Part shown: one piece after another, positions 11,791 through 22,917 of the stretch
Position numbering within the stretch: the first letter of the stretch is position 1
Layout of the letters: the number at the start of each line of letters is the position of its first letter
Source of the DNA: Thalassia testudinum
Taxonomy: Eukaryota; Streptophyta; Magnoliopsida; Alismatales; Hydrocharitaceae
Assembly (NCBI GenBank): GCA_037157565.1
Contig: JAZHRO010000036.1
Coordinates: forward strand, 139,368,501-139,432,500
DNA: 64,000 bases
Direction of reading: 5' to 3'
Notes under the pieces: model-generated
What the model was told of the DNA's origin: nothing
The model's database searches: none
What the model saw: only the letters and a program-made list of their open reading frames with translations
Program-made: the position numbers and the translations under genes

Positions 11791-13652
11791 ACAGCTAACG
11801 GGTTTCCTGTTAATGCAGTCACAACAGATTTCACAGGAAGCGACTCAGTGGGAATTCACATGTACATGGATCAGCAGATTCCCACCTTCGATTCTGCTCC
11901 TCCCACTCTCAGTTCTGATTCTGACCCACCCATAATTGAATTGAAGCCCTTACCTGACTCACTCAAGTACATGTTCTTGGGCGAAACTGAGACATATCCA
12001 GTCATTATCAATGCCCACTTAACCCAAGAACAGGAGCATCAATTAATTTCTACACTTCAAGGCCATAGGGCTGCTATCGGGTGGAGTGTTGTTGATCTCG
12101 ATGGTATTCGCCCCTCGTATTGCACTCATCACATTTACACGGATGAGGGGGTGAAACCTTCGAGACAACCTCAAAGACGGCTAAACCTGAATATGTTGGA
12201 GGTTGTTAAGAAGGAGATCATCAAATGGCTGGATGCAGGTATTGTATATCCAATCTCAGACAGCCAGTGGGTGAGTCCGATTCAGATAGTGCCCAAGAAA
12301 ACAGGACTCACCGTCATAAAAAATGATAAGGGCGAATCCATCCCGACCCTCACTGCGACATCTTGGCGGGTCTGCATTGACTACAGGAAACTGAACACGA
12401 CTACCCAGAAGGATCACTTTCCTTTGCTGTTCATCGATCAGATCTTGGAACGGTTAGCTAGATGCAGTTTCTTCTGCTTTCTGGATGGATACTTCGAGTA
12501 TAATCAGGTAGCAATTAGCCCAGAAGATCAGGACAAGACTACATTCACATGCCCCTTTGGAACATTCGCCCTTAGGCAGATGCCCTTTGGCCTCTACAAC
12601 GCACCAGCAACATTTCAGCGTTGTATGATGGCTATCTTCTCTGACAAGATTAGGGATTATGTGGAGGTATTCATGGATGATTTTTCTATTTTCAGAGATG
12701 ATTTCGCGTCTTGTCTTGATAACCTCACCAAGATCATGAAACGATGTATTGAGGTAAACCTAGTACTATCCTGGGAGAAAATCCATTTCATGGTGATGGA
12801 TGGCATAGTACTAGGGCACAGAATCTCCAAAAATGGACACGAGGTAGACCGGGCTAAATCAGAGATTATCTCCCACTTACCGCCACCTAGCTCGGTCAAG
12901 CAGATTAGATCATTCTTGGGCCACGTCGGCTTCTATCGGAGATTTATATGCGATTTTTCAAAAATTACGCGGCCTTTGACGAATCTCCTGCCTACCGATG
13001 TCCCATTTGAATTTGATACCTCGTGTCTCAGCGCCTTCGAGACTTTACGAAGCACTGTTTCCGACTCCCCGATTCTCCAACCACCCGACTGGTCGCTTGA
13101 TTTCGAAATGATGTGGGACGCCTTTGATTTTGCCGTCGGTGCTATTTTAGGCCAACGTCGAGAGATACAACCTTTTGTCATATACTATGCTAGTAAGACG
13201 CTGAATGAGGCTCAGCGCATTATACTGTCACCGAAGAAGAACTGCTAGCAGTAGTATTCGGGTTGGAGAAATTCAGATCATATTTATTAGGGTCCAAGGT
13301 CATCATCTTCACTAACCACTCCACCCTCCGGCATTTGTTGGCAAAGAAGGATGCCAAACGACGACTCATTAGATGAATCCTTCTATTGCAGGAATTTGAT
13401 ATCGAGATCCGCGACAAAGCTGGAAAACAAAATGTTGTGGCGGATCACCTATCCAGATTGGACCCAGACCACATTCCTTATTCCCTGCCTATCCATGAAC
13501 AATTTTCGGATGAATCACTTTTGGCAATTCATTCTGTTGAGTTCCCCTGGTATGCAGATTTTGCGAACTACCTTGCCGCAGGCAAGATTCCCGCGAACCT
13601 ATCCAAAGACCAGAAACTCAAATTCATTGCAGAGGCCAGATACTATCTCTAG
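11791..13652 (+). pseudogene. Reverse transcriptase and RNase H of B
   Basis: The RT copies element RNA into DNA. The linker LKPLPDSLKYMFLG is followed by [67 protein letters not shown] and the catalytic FMDD (12670-12681). RNase H follows with the WDAFDFAVGAILGQ strand and, after a one-base frameshift near 13218, [20 protein letters not shown] and [14 protein letters not shown]. The frame then continues through [11 protein letters not shown] to a TAG at 13650 that replaces the Trp of YLWDDP. A further TGA near 13374 replaces Trp in RWILLLQEF. Confidence 0.9.
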
Positions 13653-14833
13653 GATGACCCACTGCTCTTCCGCATTGGAGCAGATCAGATTATCCACAGA
13701 TGCATCCCAGATTCTGAGATCCCCAATGTGTTATCTTCTGCCACAATGATGCGTATGGTGGCCATTTCTCAGGACGGAAAACCGCTGCAAAAATTTTGCA
13801 GTCAGGATTTTTCTGGCCAACCATCTTCAGAGATACACACGATTACGCCCAACGCTGCAAACGATGTCAATCGATCGGTTCTATGACCAGGAGAGACATG
13901 ATGCCACTCCAACCCATCATGGTCGTAGAAGTGTTCGATGTCTGGGGCATCAATTTTATGGGCCATTTTCTGAACTCGCATGGCTTCGAGTACATATTGC
14001 TAGCCGTTGATTATGTCTCGAAGTGGGTCGAGGCCATCCCGGCGAGACGGGCTGACCACAAGACCATCATTTCTTTCGTAAGGCAAAATATTTTCGCGAG
14101 ATTCGGAATACCCCGTGCTCTAATTAGCGACGGGGGAAGCCAATTCATCCACGCCCATTTCAGGTCGTTATTAAAGAAATACGGGGTACATCACCGCATA
14201 GCCACCCCGTATCACCCGCAGACCAACGGGCAGGCTGAAGTGTCTAATCGTCAAATCAAGCTGATTCTCCAGAAGATGGTTAGACCAGATAAGAAGGACA
14301 GGTCCGACAAATTAATCGATGCACTCTGGGCATATCAGACCGTATACAAGGCCCCACTCGAAATGTCACCATATCGCTTGGTATATGGCAAGGCCTGTCA
14401 CCTTCCTGTAGAGCTGGAACACCGCGCCTTTTGGGTGATGCGGAAATGCAACCTTGACCTCGATGCAGGAGGTCGAGAACGGAAACTCCAACTCAGCGAA
14501 TTAGAAGAAATCCGGCGGGAGGCCTATGATAATGCATTAATATACAAGGACAAAACCAAGGCCTTTCACGACCGCCACATCCGGAGGAAAGTATTCATGC
14601 CCAACTAGCGAGTCTGGTTGTTCGATTCACGGCTGAAACTGTTCGCGGGGAAGCTTAAGTCCAAATGGACTGGCCCGTATGTTGTGATGCAGCCATACCC
14701 TAATGGGGCAGTCCAGACCAAGGACCTAAAATCTGGGCATATATTCACAGTAAACGACCAGCGCCTCAAGCCATTTTTGGCCCAGGAACCTCCTCCACCT
14801 GACGAGATTGTTCATCTGAGTGAGGACGTGTGA
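13653..14833 (+). pseudogene. Integrase of B, catalytic Asp mutated
   Basis: The HHCC zinc-binding region (GGHFSG and KRCQS) is split by a frameshift before 13796. The DDE core has VWGINFMG, where relatives have VWGIDFMG, so the first catalytic Asp is Asn (AAT, 13952-13954). The second Asp (ISDGG, 14129) and the Glu (QAEVSN, 14237) are intact with 35 residues between them. The C-terminal domain includes VWLFDSRLKLF and KSKWTGPYVV (a GPY/F-type module). TAG at 14606 replaces a Gln. The natural end of pol is the TGA at 14831. Confidence 0.9.
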
Positions 14834-16777
14834 TTGAGTGCTCGCCCAGCTGGAGGCATTAAACTTAGCACGTATAGATACCATTCACTCCACATTCCAC
14901 CATCATCTATACATAACCATTTTCATACATAGCATATTTTTGCTTTAGCATATGTCCTCTTTGTATATTGCATGTTAATAGGTTGGCCGGAGCTGAATAT
15001 AATTTCAGGAACAATTACAGGTGACTTCTACCCACTCATCCTCTGTCAGTATTTATTTTCTTTTATATTCATGCATGAGGACATGCAAGAACTTAGGCAT
15101 GGGGGGGTAGATACAGCAAAAACTGAAAAATTTTTATGCCAACACTTAGGAAAACCTCGGAGCTGCATGTAAAATGTACTTTAGGACCTTAAATAAAAGA
15201 ACAACCAACTCCACCTCCAGTGCTCGCATTAGAGCTAGAAATCATCCGCAACAGCCACTTCCGACTCACCCGCTCACCTTTTGTTCTAAATTTAGGGTCA
15301 AGCTGATTGTAACCCGATATGGGAAATTTACGAAGTACAAATTATATGAGGTTACATGTCTATAGCATATATAGATATTGCATTCATGAATAAGATTATT
15401 TTATTAAGAGAATGCATCAGGGATTTTATCCTCTTGTTGATTCCTGTAATCTGGAATCCAGTACAACTTTTCACACACACGTAGAATTTGCAAGGGATTC
15501 ACGGTGAAGGCTGATAAACGTCTTCAGTCTGTCGAGAAGAAGCAGTGCTTCTTTCCCTGAACCCTTGGACAGTGTTTTGGGAGTCAGGCAGATTTTCCTC
15601 CAAAAATCCACCAAATAGTGTGAGATGAGAGTAGAGTGTACTGGTGCTCTAAGATTAGTGCGAGGAATCTAGAATCCTAGATAATTAGGTAATGATACTT
15701 TGAGTTTAGACATAGTTTTCGCTCTCGGTTCCCGCGTATACATTTTTGTGTGAAATTGTGAGAGCCACCAAATAAGGCAAATACGCGGAGAGCGAGTTTT
15801 CATAAAACTAGGGCTAAGGTGGATGGTTACGATCATTCTTTACGAAATCCTCAGTTGAAGGAAGGTATTGATGTCAAGGTCAGAAATACATCGTCTTATT
15901 CGTCTTTCCCGGTGCCGTGAGTAGGCCTTCCACCAAATAAGCCACCCAATGTCTCTTGAGTACCACCAATCCCTAATAATGCCTCCTCAATAAAGTTCAT
16001 GGATGTATGCTAGTTGTGTGATGTTGAAAAAAAATAGAAAAAGAAAAAGAAGAAAAAAGAAGTAAAGAATGAATATTTAGTGTTTATCAAGGCAATACCA
16101 CCAAATAAAATTGAGCTCCACCAAATATGGCCTTAACCTAATTTTCTTGTGTTTCTGACTGCCCGAATACTGACTGAGGAATCCCGACTTAGTGTTAGGG
16201 TTATGAGAACTCAATTAAAGTGTTAATGCCTAGTGAGACCACCAAATACAGATCCTATGTGTGAATCTGGTGAGGTTGTGAGCTCTAAGAAAAAGAAAGA
16301 AAAAGAGTAAGAGAGAATGAAGGAATCAAAGAGAGCATAGTTTTCTCGTCTTTCTCTGCATTGAGTTACTTAGTAATCCGGGAATCTGGATTCTGTAGTA
16401 CTAGTCTCTATGTAGCACCAAGTGAGAATGAGCCACCAAATATATAATCCTCTCTCTAAGAGATTCTCTACCTAAGCCCAAAGCTGGGGTGAAATTCATA
16501 GAATATTTTGAATATCCCGAGGGAAGAAGTCCGCCTATCCCGCTAGAATTTTTACTAGGGGTCAAGTACAGGCTTTAGACGTGAATCAATTTTTCACTCG
16601 AATCCGTTGCAAAAGCTGCATAGCTCCACTTTCACGATTGTCTAGATTTCTAGAGCATAGGATGAAAACAAAAAGGAGAAAAACCTCGAGGCATACACTT
16701 GATAAAATAATCAGTCCCTTAGGGACCCTTGCTGTAAATAATTTAATCTTGCATTTGCTAGGGACTAGCAAGATTTA
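14834..16777 (+). other. 3' non-coding region of B with CCACCAAATA array
   Basis: About 1.9 kb without supported genes. It contains an internal polypurine-like motif (15073-15109) and six copies of CCACCAAATA at 15765, 15930, 16098, 16118, 16239 and 16433. The segment from about 15480 to 16777 aligns with the 3' region of element H (about 53760-55006), including the motif positions and the GTGGATGGTTA and GAAGGAGGGTA-like words, although the B and H LTRs are different. Confidence 0.75.
15073..15109 (+). promoter_or_regulatory. Internal polypurine-like motif of B
   Basis: GCATGAGGACATGC, then ACTTAGGCATGGGGGGGTAG. The second half copies the true PPT core (TTAGGCATGGGGGTA, 16775-16789). The same pair of words follows pol in C, D, E and H. 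A role as a second plus-strand primer is inferred. Confidence 0.55.
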
Positions 16778-16789
16778 GGCATGGGGGTA
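16778..16789 (+). promoter_or_regulatory. Polypurine tract of B
   Basis: GGCATGGGGGTA lies immediately before the TGATTG start of the 3' LTR. Confidence 0.88.
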
Positions 16790-19147
16790 TGATTGCGCAG
16801 CAATCATAGGTCTTAATTAACCTGGATTAAGCTAGAACTTAGCATAAGTTAGGGCTATTCATGCATACATACGATTATCTGCATCTTTATTGCCCTTCTT
16901 TAGCTATGCATGAAATAATATTATAATGTGCTGATTAAGTGCATTATGTTGATTGCAGGCAATAAGCAGATCTAGAGCTGGATCTGGAGCAGGATCTGAA
17001 GTTGGATCTAGAATAACGAGAGTTGCAGCAGAGCTGGAGCAGAAGGCTTAGATTAGATGTAGGAATAATAATCTAAGGGGGTTAAAAGTTTGTTATTCTA
17101 TTAAGTAGGAATAAAGCAGTAAAATGTGAAGAGCTTAGGTCCATCCTAGCCCTAGGATAGCTTAGAGACTTCCTCAAGCCTTAGTCACCCTTAGATTAGG
17201 TCACAACACCCTAGGAATCCTTAAAACCATAGTTCCAGCCCTTATCTGGATGTCCAGATGAGTTATAGGACGTCCAGGACACTTAGCCATCTCCCGCACA
17301 CCTCAAACCCACTTCTGCAGTGTTATTGGACATCTAGACACTTTGTCAGACGTCCAATTTCTGCAGAGTACCCAAAACAGAACCTTGATTTCCCCCCTGA
17401 CTCAAATTGGACATCCAGAACTGAAGTCTGGACTTCTGATTTTTGAGTATAAGTCATCTGATCCTATTATTGGACGTCTGATGCTGGTCTCCAATCCCTG
17501 TTTTGAGATTCAAGTTTTGATCTTGGATCTCTAGCTCCCTAAACCCAATTCCAACCCCATAGGAACCTAAATTAAGGTGTCCTAACCCTAGTACATCGCC
17601 TCTAGACCTACCTAAGGACCTAATTAGGTCCTCACCAAACCCAATTGACTTAGATCAAAGTCAATTACCTTCACCTAAGTCAATTGGACTCATTGAGTCC
17701 AATGGAGCTTAGATCTCAACCCACACAAGTTTAATTGGACTTGGTGAGAGTCCAATTGACCGAAACCCAACCTAATTGAGTTATTCTACTCTCAATTAGG
17801 TTCACAGTCATTCAATTAAATTTAGGTTAAGTTTAATTGCATTTTCCCCTTAGCAATTAGGGTTTGTAACCCTAATTCAAGACCTACACCTACCCAAACC
17901 CCTTAGGACCTAACCTAAGCCACCTAGCCACATAGAGCACAACCACACACACACACACACACACACACCCATTCATGCACACACACTTCTCTAGAATTCT
18001 TTAGAGAGCTCTTGAGATGGCGCCACCTCTTGGTTGACAAATTTAGCAACCAAGAGGAATTCAAATTGAGATCCACAATTCTTGGATCTCATAGACCATC
18101 TCCACCCACATGTGGCCAGCCACTCTTGGACTCTCTCTAGAGAGTTCTACACCTCTCTAGAGAGAAGCCATTGGGTCTATAAAAAGACCCCTTGGGTGGC
18201 CAAGCACCCCCATTCACTTCCTTGGCATTCATTCCACTTAGGCTAGCCAGTCCCATCTCCACTCCATCTCCACGAGTTGAGCACCACCATGGAGGCCACC
18301 ATCTCCACGCTAGGAAGCTAGATCAGCTCCCCAACCTCTCTCAAAGGGCCGGCCTAAGCTCCGTTGGCTGCCCCTCCTTCTCCGAGCCACTCAAAGGCCA
18401 TCGAAGACCACCTCCGAATGCCCTCCCTTCTACTAGATTAGTAGCTTAGATTTTCGTATATTTACTGCTTTTATTTACTGCTTAGTAGTGTAGTCTTACT
18501 TCTCCCCCAATGATGCATGCGAAATCCCTCCATTGATTCTTGTATGCAATCGTTTTCTGGTAGTTAGGTTTAATTTTTATGCATTCATGTATAAGCTTTC
18601 CTCTAGATTTCCTTGTGCAACAACTCTCCAATGATGAATGAAATTGCATTTATATATATATATATATCTTATGCGTTTGAAATCACTATGAGCTGAATGA
18701 TTATCATATTTGAGTGATTTAAGTGCATGTTCTTTAACTGTCTATATATTACGTACCAGCATGTCGTTTCCGGAGGATATTGAAAATTTGACAATAAATG
18801 CTTTCTCCATAACTAGTCACCACCTCACTAGAATCGTGCGCATAGAAACTCACACGTTCACTTTCGTGATTTACTTGACGCATGCGCATGTGATCTGAGT
18901 TAATAACAGGAGAGATGAAGTCTTCGTTAGGAGATTGGAAACTGGTGTGCGTCTTTAAATAAAGTAGAGTGGCCATAAAAATAAAAGATCGATTTCAAAA
19001 GCGAAAACAACGCCTCCCAGAGACAAACAATCGGGACTCAAAGTCTCGTTATTTTTATAAAACAATATCTTTGTTGGATCGTATTTCGCGACTATATTGC
19101 GACGCATTCCTTTTCATATCAAAAATGCGATCTACGATTCCTCGACA
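16790..19147 (+). repeat. 3' LTR of B
   Basis: A 2358 bp copy of 4826-7223 with TATA box at 18178-18186, CA microsatellite at 17944-17968 and a short (TA)8 at 18651-18666. It ends ATTCCTCGACA, followed by the second GAGGT duplication at 19148-19152. Confidence 0.93.
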
Positions 19148-19152
19148 GAGGT

Positions 19153-20258
19153 ACAAGCAAATTCTGGAACGGTTGACATGGACATCATTGCTAAGAAATT
19201 GGATCGAGTGGAATTGGTAGATAAAAAGATAGATGAACTACTGAACCAGACCAGGAACCCGCTACAGACTCTCTCCCTAACAAAAAGAGCTCACAATGTA
19301 GACCTGGTCCAGCCACTAAGCCAGATACACCTGGAACAACCCCTGATCATGTTCGAGGGAGGGACCTTTGCTCCCTCAACCCTTGATTATTCTCTTTCCT
19401 CCCCCTCGACACCTTCTATCTTTGAAGATGTCCAGGCTATCCAAGGTTATTCCAAACCTGACCCCTTCTCCAACACCTACAACGTCGGATGGCGTAATCA
19501 CCTAAACTTTGCTTGGACGAACCAGAAACCGCCTCAATTCTAGAACCAGCCCAGGCCAAACCATCAGCCAAACCCACCCTCCTATCAGCAAGGTCCACCG
19601 GTTAGACCCCCTTATAACCCAAATAGGGCGACCCCTCCCCCACAAAATCAAATGGACACCTTGATAAAAATGATGGCTGAAATGAACCAAAAACACCAGG
19701 AGGAAATGGCTTTAGTGAAGGGATAGTTGAGCCAGCTATTGGATTGTAAACAACAGGGATCCCTTCTTTCTCAGCCACAACCAAACCCGCAAAACGTGAT
19801 TAACAGAGGCCCCAATTCTCAAGGGTTCTAAGGTAATCCCAGGTAGGCCCACATGGTCCAGCCAGCCCCACAAACACCCCCTGGATTTGGTGCTTCTTCT
19901 TCCTCTTCTTCTCAAGGATCAACCCATGGTCCCAATGCCTCTGCAAATGTGGTGACCTTGAGAAGTGGCACTAAAACCCAGGATCCCAAATGGTCGACTC
20001 TTCCCGAGACTTCACCCCTTGAAATACCTGACTCTGAAGACGAGCAGGAAAGATCCAAGGACCTGGAAACGGACCCTATTCACATCCAGACACCATATCC
20101 CGAGGCCTTGGAGAAGATAAAGAAAAAGAAAGTTGTTGTGGAAAATGAGGAGCTTTTGGAAATCTTCAAGTAGGTTTAGATTAATATCCCACTCCTTGAG
20201 GCAATCAAGCACATCCTGGCTTATGCTAAGTTTCTAAAGGATGCCTGTATGCCAAAGT
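19153..20258 (+). pseudogene. gag of A, 3' part
   Basis: Continues the 3934-4825 gag in frame after B is removed: IYEV, then QANSGTVDMDIIAKKLDRVEL, as in B at 9771. It includes the AIQGY, FSNTYNVGWRNH and FAWTNQ segment seen in other gags here, a Pro/Gln-rich middle, NVVTLRSGT and the C-terminal FK-V-IN-IPLLEAI helix. Stops at 19541, 20171 and 20177 are TAG. The last two replace both Gln of FKQVQIN, which is intact in E. It is interrupted by solo LTR S at the gag-pro junction. Confidence 0.87.
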
Positions 20259-20263
20259 GTAAG
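20259..20263 (+). repeat. Target-site duplication GTAAG of solo LTR S (left copy)
   Basis: GTAAG is repeated at 22913-22917 on the other side of S, which defines both ends of the insertion. Confidence 0.9.
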
Positions 20264-22039
20264 TGTAACGACCCGATTCCCAAGTCCCTACGAGACACAA
20301 GAACCGGACCGACTCGACTAATCCCAAGACCTAGTCGTCCAACGAGGAAGTAACCAAAAGAGCAGTAAAATAAACCACATTCAGCATGAATATAACTAAC
20401 AGTAAGGAAATACAGTAGTAAGGAAAGAAACCACTACAGTATATACCACCACAACAGTAGAACAACATTCATAACATAATATGAACTGCAGGTAAAGAAA
20501 AGTACATCAGAAACAAGAACTACTCACTATAACGGAACAAAAAGAGGTACAAGAGAACAGTGGTAACTCTACTGGACCCTACTCGGCCCAGCGTCCTCTG
20601 CAGCCGCTGACCCTGGCTGCTCAACACCTGGTCCTGAAAGGTAACGAGTGTAACATGTCAGCAAAACGCTGAGTAGAGTGGCAGCTAAACTAAAGAAACA
20701 GTAAAGTGTACAGTAGCTGTTTAATTTTCTTTCTTCCTTTATTTACGTCTTTCTATTGTTTCACAATTTATCTATTTCTTAGATCCTTCACTTGATCTCG
20801 AATGTTCCTCGTGGGAACGATCTTGATTGCAGTCTTTTCCGAACAGTAGAAGTAGCACGTGGTGCTCTCCTGGCCGGGAGAGTCTCTCGTGGTGATCCTA
20901 CTCTCAGTCAACCACCCCAAGGTCACTGACAGACGTAATGGTGACTACGGCACGCGCGGTAAACGCACGGGTAGCTAACCCGCACTGGCACGCGGTCAGT
21001 CGTTTCCACTAACGGGTGTGCCCAAAGCACAGCACAGAACTAGTACAGGGCAGAGCCCTCTCAGTAACAGGGGTCCAACCCCTCCACAGTAACCAAACAG
21101 GGGCATTGCCCCTCCACAGTCCGCGCACCCTCGCCTGACTACCCTGGTTTGCCCCAGTGGGCCTAACAAGTCGGTGTGGGAGGCTAGCAGAACCCCGGGG
21201 CCCGTGGGGTAGCTAGTACCTCCCTACACTAGTAGCTCTCCTCAGTACTACGTACACGAGGGCCAGCAAGTCGATACAGAGTGGCCAGTCCTAACCCCGG
21301 GTCCCTGGGGCGGCTGGCTCCGCTCTGCACTAAACAGGGGGGACAGTCGCTCTCCTTGGTACTCCGTACTCAAGGGCCAGCTCACTTCCCCAATTCTATT
21401 CCATTCACTTTCCAGGAGTTCTACTCCTAATTCCCTGTAGGGTTCCAGCTCTTTAACTCAGAACATTCCAGTTTCACCATTCCAGTTTCACGTTCATACA
21501 TCCCATATTCTTAATCATGTTCATTTATTCATAACAAGCAGCTATTAATTCAATTCACAAGTAGCTATTATTTCCTTTCCACATTTTCCAAGACTGCAGT
21601 ATTCATACATTCCACTAGTTTTCCCGTCCTAGGATTCATGCCATATCCTAGGATCTATCATACAATCTAGTTTTCCAGCCCTAGGATTCATGCAACACCC
21701 TAGGAATCTACCATTCAATCTATTTCTCATTCCTAGGATTCATGCAATGTCCTAGGTTCTATTTATGGTTTCATAATTTAACAGATTATACTTAAAGCCA
21801 CTCTACCGGTTACAACAGGCGAACTGGGGACGTGGTCAGGAATCCCGCGTGCCTCCGCAACCCCCGAGACTGCAACGGAACAGGGTCCTATCACAAGGAT
21901 CAAACACAAGGAACTTCTCAAAACAGTATACAACTACTGTAGACAAGTAGAGGATATAATTCCGAAAAGAACGCAACTCGAAATGAGGAAAACGGAGCCC
22001 GAACGGGCCCGAAACGGGTCAAAAACGACGAAACAGTGC

Positions 22040-22890
22040 AAAATCAGACGTCTTAAAAAGTGGATCAGGGAATTACCTCGCTCTGCGTGGGCTCTCAGAC
22101 GTCCAGAAGCCTACGGGGGCGTTTGGCCTAGTTCCCAGACATCCGATGGTCACCCAAGACGTCTGGAAGTCGTTCCCGCCGTCTGGCACTGCAGCCAGAC
22201 GTCTGATTCGAGTTGGATGCGAATCTCCGACCCTGCGCGTACCCATTTCCTCTCTCTCTTAGTACGTTCAATCGAAGGGAAGGAAGAAGACGGAAAAACT
22301 CACCTTTCAGACGGCTGGACAGTCTTCCAAACGTCGTTCCAGTCGTCTGGCTAGAAGCACAGACGTCTGATTCGCCCTCCGCTCGCGACGCCCGGCCGCG
22401 CTGTGAGTGCTCCGCTTGCTGCTCGAGCCGCAGCAGTCCTCCTGCGTCGCTCCGCGCCCGCTGTGCCCCCCGCTGGTCGGCCCTAGCAGCCCCGGCGAGC
22501 TCGCCCTCACGGCCGAGCGCCTCTCCCACGCTCACCGCGGCTGTTGCTGCCGCTGCACCCTCGCGCTCGCTCTTGCGCACTGGCTAAAGGAGAAGAGGAA
22601 GGAGGCGGAGGTGACGGGAGTGAGGGAGAGGCGTGGCCCTTTTAAGGCCACGCGAGGAGGAGAGAGAGAATGCGGCAGAGGCGTCTGCAGCCGCAGGAGA
22701 GAGGGAAAAAGAGGGAGAAAGAGAGAAAACGCAGGTCTGCGCGCTCAAGCACGCAGACGAATAGTAGCGTGACAAAATAACCGACTTCCAGACGTCTGGA
22801 AATGATCCCAGACGTCTGGTCAGACGTCTGTAAGTTATTCCAAACGTCTGGTACGACGTCTGGGCCACCTCCCAGACGTCTTAAAAGACG
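22040..22890 (-). repeat. Array of GACGTC palindromes in solo LTR S
   Basis: Ten exact GACGTC sites, mostly within the 12-base palindrome CCAGACGTCTGG, occur in two clusters (about 22045-22365 and 22785-22880). The related LTR at 62576 has at least seven. GACGTC is the core of bZIP (CRE/C-box type) sites, so a transcriptional role is possible. Confidence 0.75.
22630..22652 (-). promoter_or_regulatory. TATA-like box of S inside an inverted repeat
   Basis: On the minus strand TTAAAAG is flanked by CGTGGCC and GGCCACG, so a TATA-like core sits in the loop of a 7 bp perfect inverted repeat. It is followed on that strand by a CT-rich leader, as expected for a promoter. Confidence 0.5.
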
Positions 22891-22917
22891 CCTGGAGCGC
22901 CCGTTCGTAACAGTAAG

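Larger units (their letters stand above)
4826..19147 (+). mobile_element. Element B: complete Athila-like retrotransposon inserted in A gag
   Basis: A full-length 14.3 kb element: 5' LTR 4826-7223, PBS 7226-7243, leader, gag, pro, RT-RNase H, IN, a 2 kb 3' non-coding region, PPT 16778-16789 and 3' LTR 16790-19147, flanked by GAGGT duplications. The LTRs differ at roughly 14 sites over their first 200 bases, so it is a fairly old insertion. Coding capacity is destroyed by at least 11 stops in gag, several frameshifts in pol and a lost catalytic integrase residue. Confidence 0.93.
20264..22912 (-). mobile_element. Solo LTR (S), probably a Tekay-like chromovirus
   Basis: A 2649 bp unit flanked by intact GTAAG duplications. 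Read on the minus strand it starts TGTTACGAACGGG and ends GGGAATCGGGTCGTTACA. It has no PBS, PPT or coding domain, so it fits a solo LTR left by recombination between two LTRs. Its first 1.1-1.4 kb aligns with the LTR at 62576-64000 (shared AGACGTCTGG words, CCTAGGAT words and the GGTAGAGTGGC stretch). The GGGTCGTTACA end is typical of Del/Tekay LTRs from family knowledge. The assignment is tentative because no coding region is attached. Open frames in its GC-rich part (22128-22587) look compositional. Confidence 0.82.

Noticed and set aside
18192..18449. 85-codon frame in the B 3' LTR
   Set aside because: Lies across the TATA region and U3/R of the LTR and is not conserved in the 5' copy; no domain.
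22128..22772. Overlapping open frames of 120-150 codons on both strands
   Set aside because: They lie in the GC-rich part of solo LTR S, occur on both strands and in several frames at once, and show no domain.
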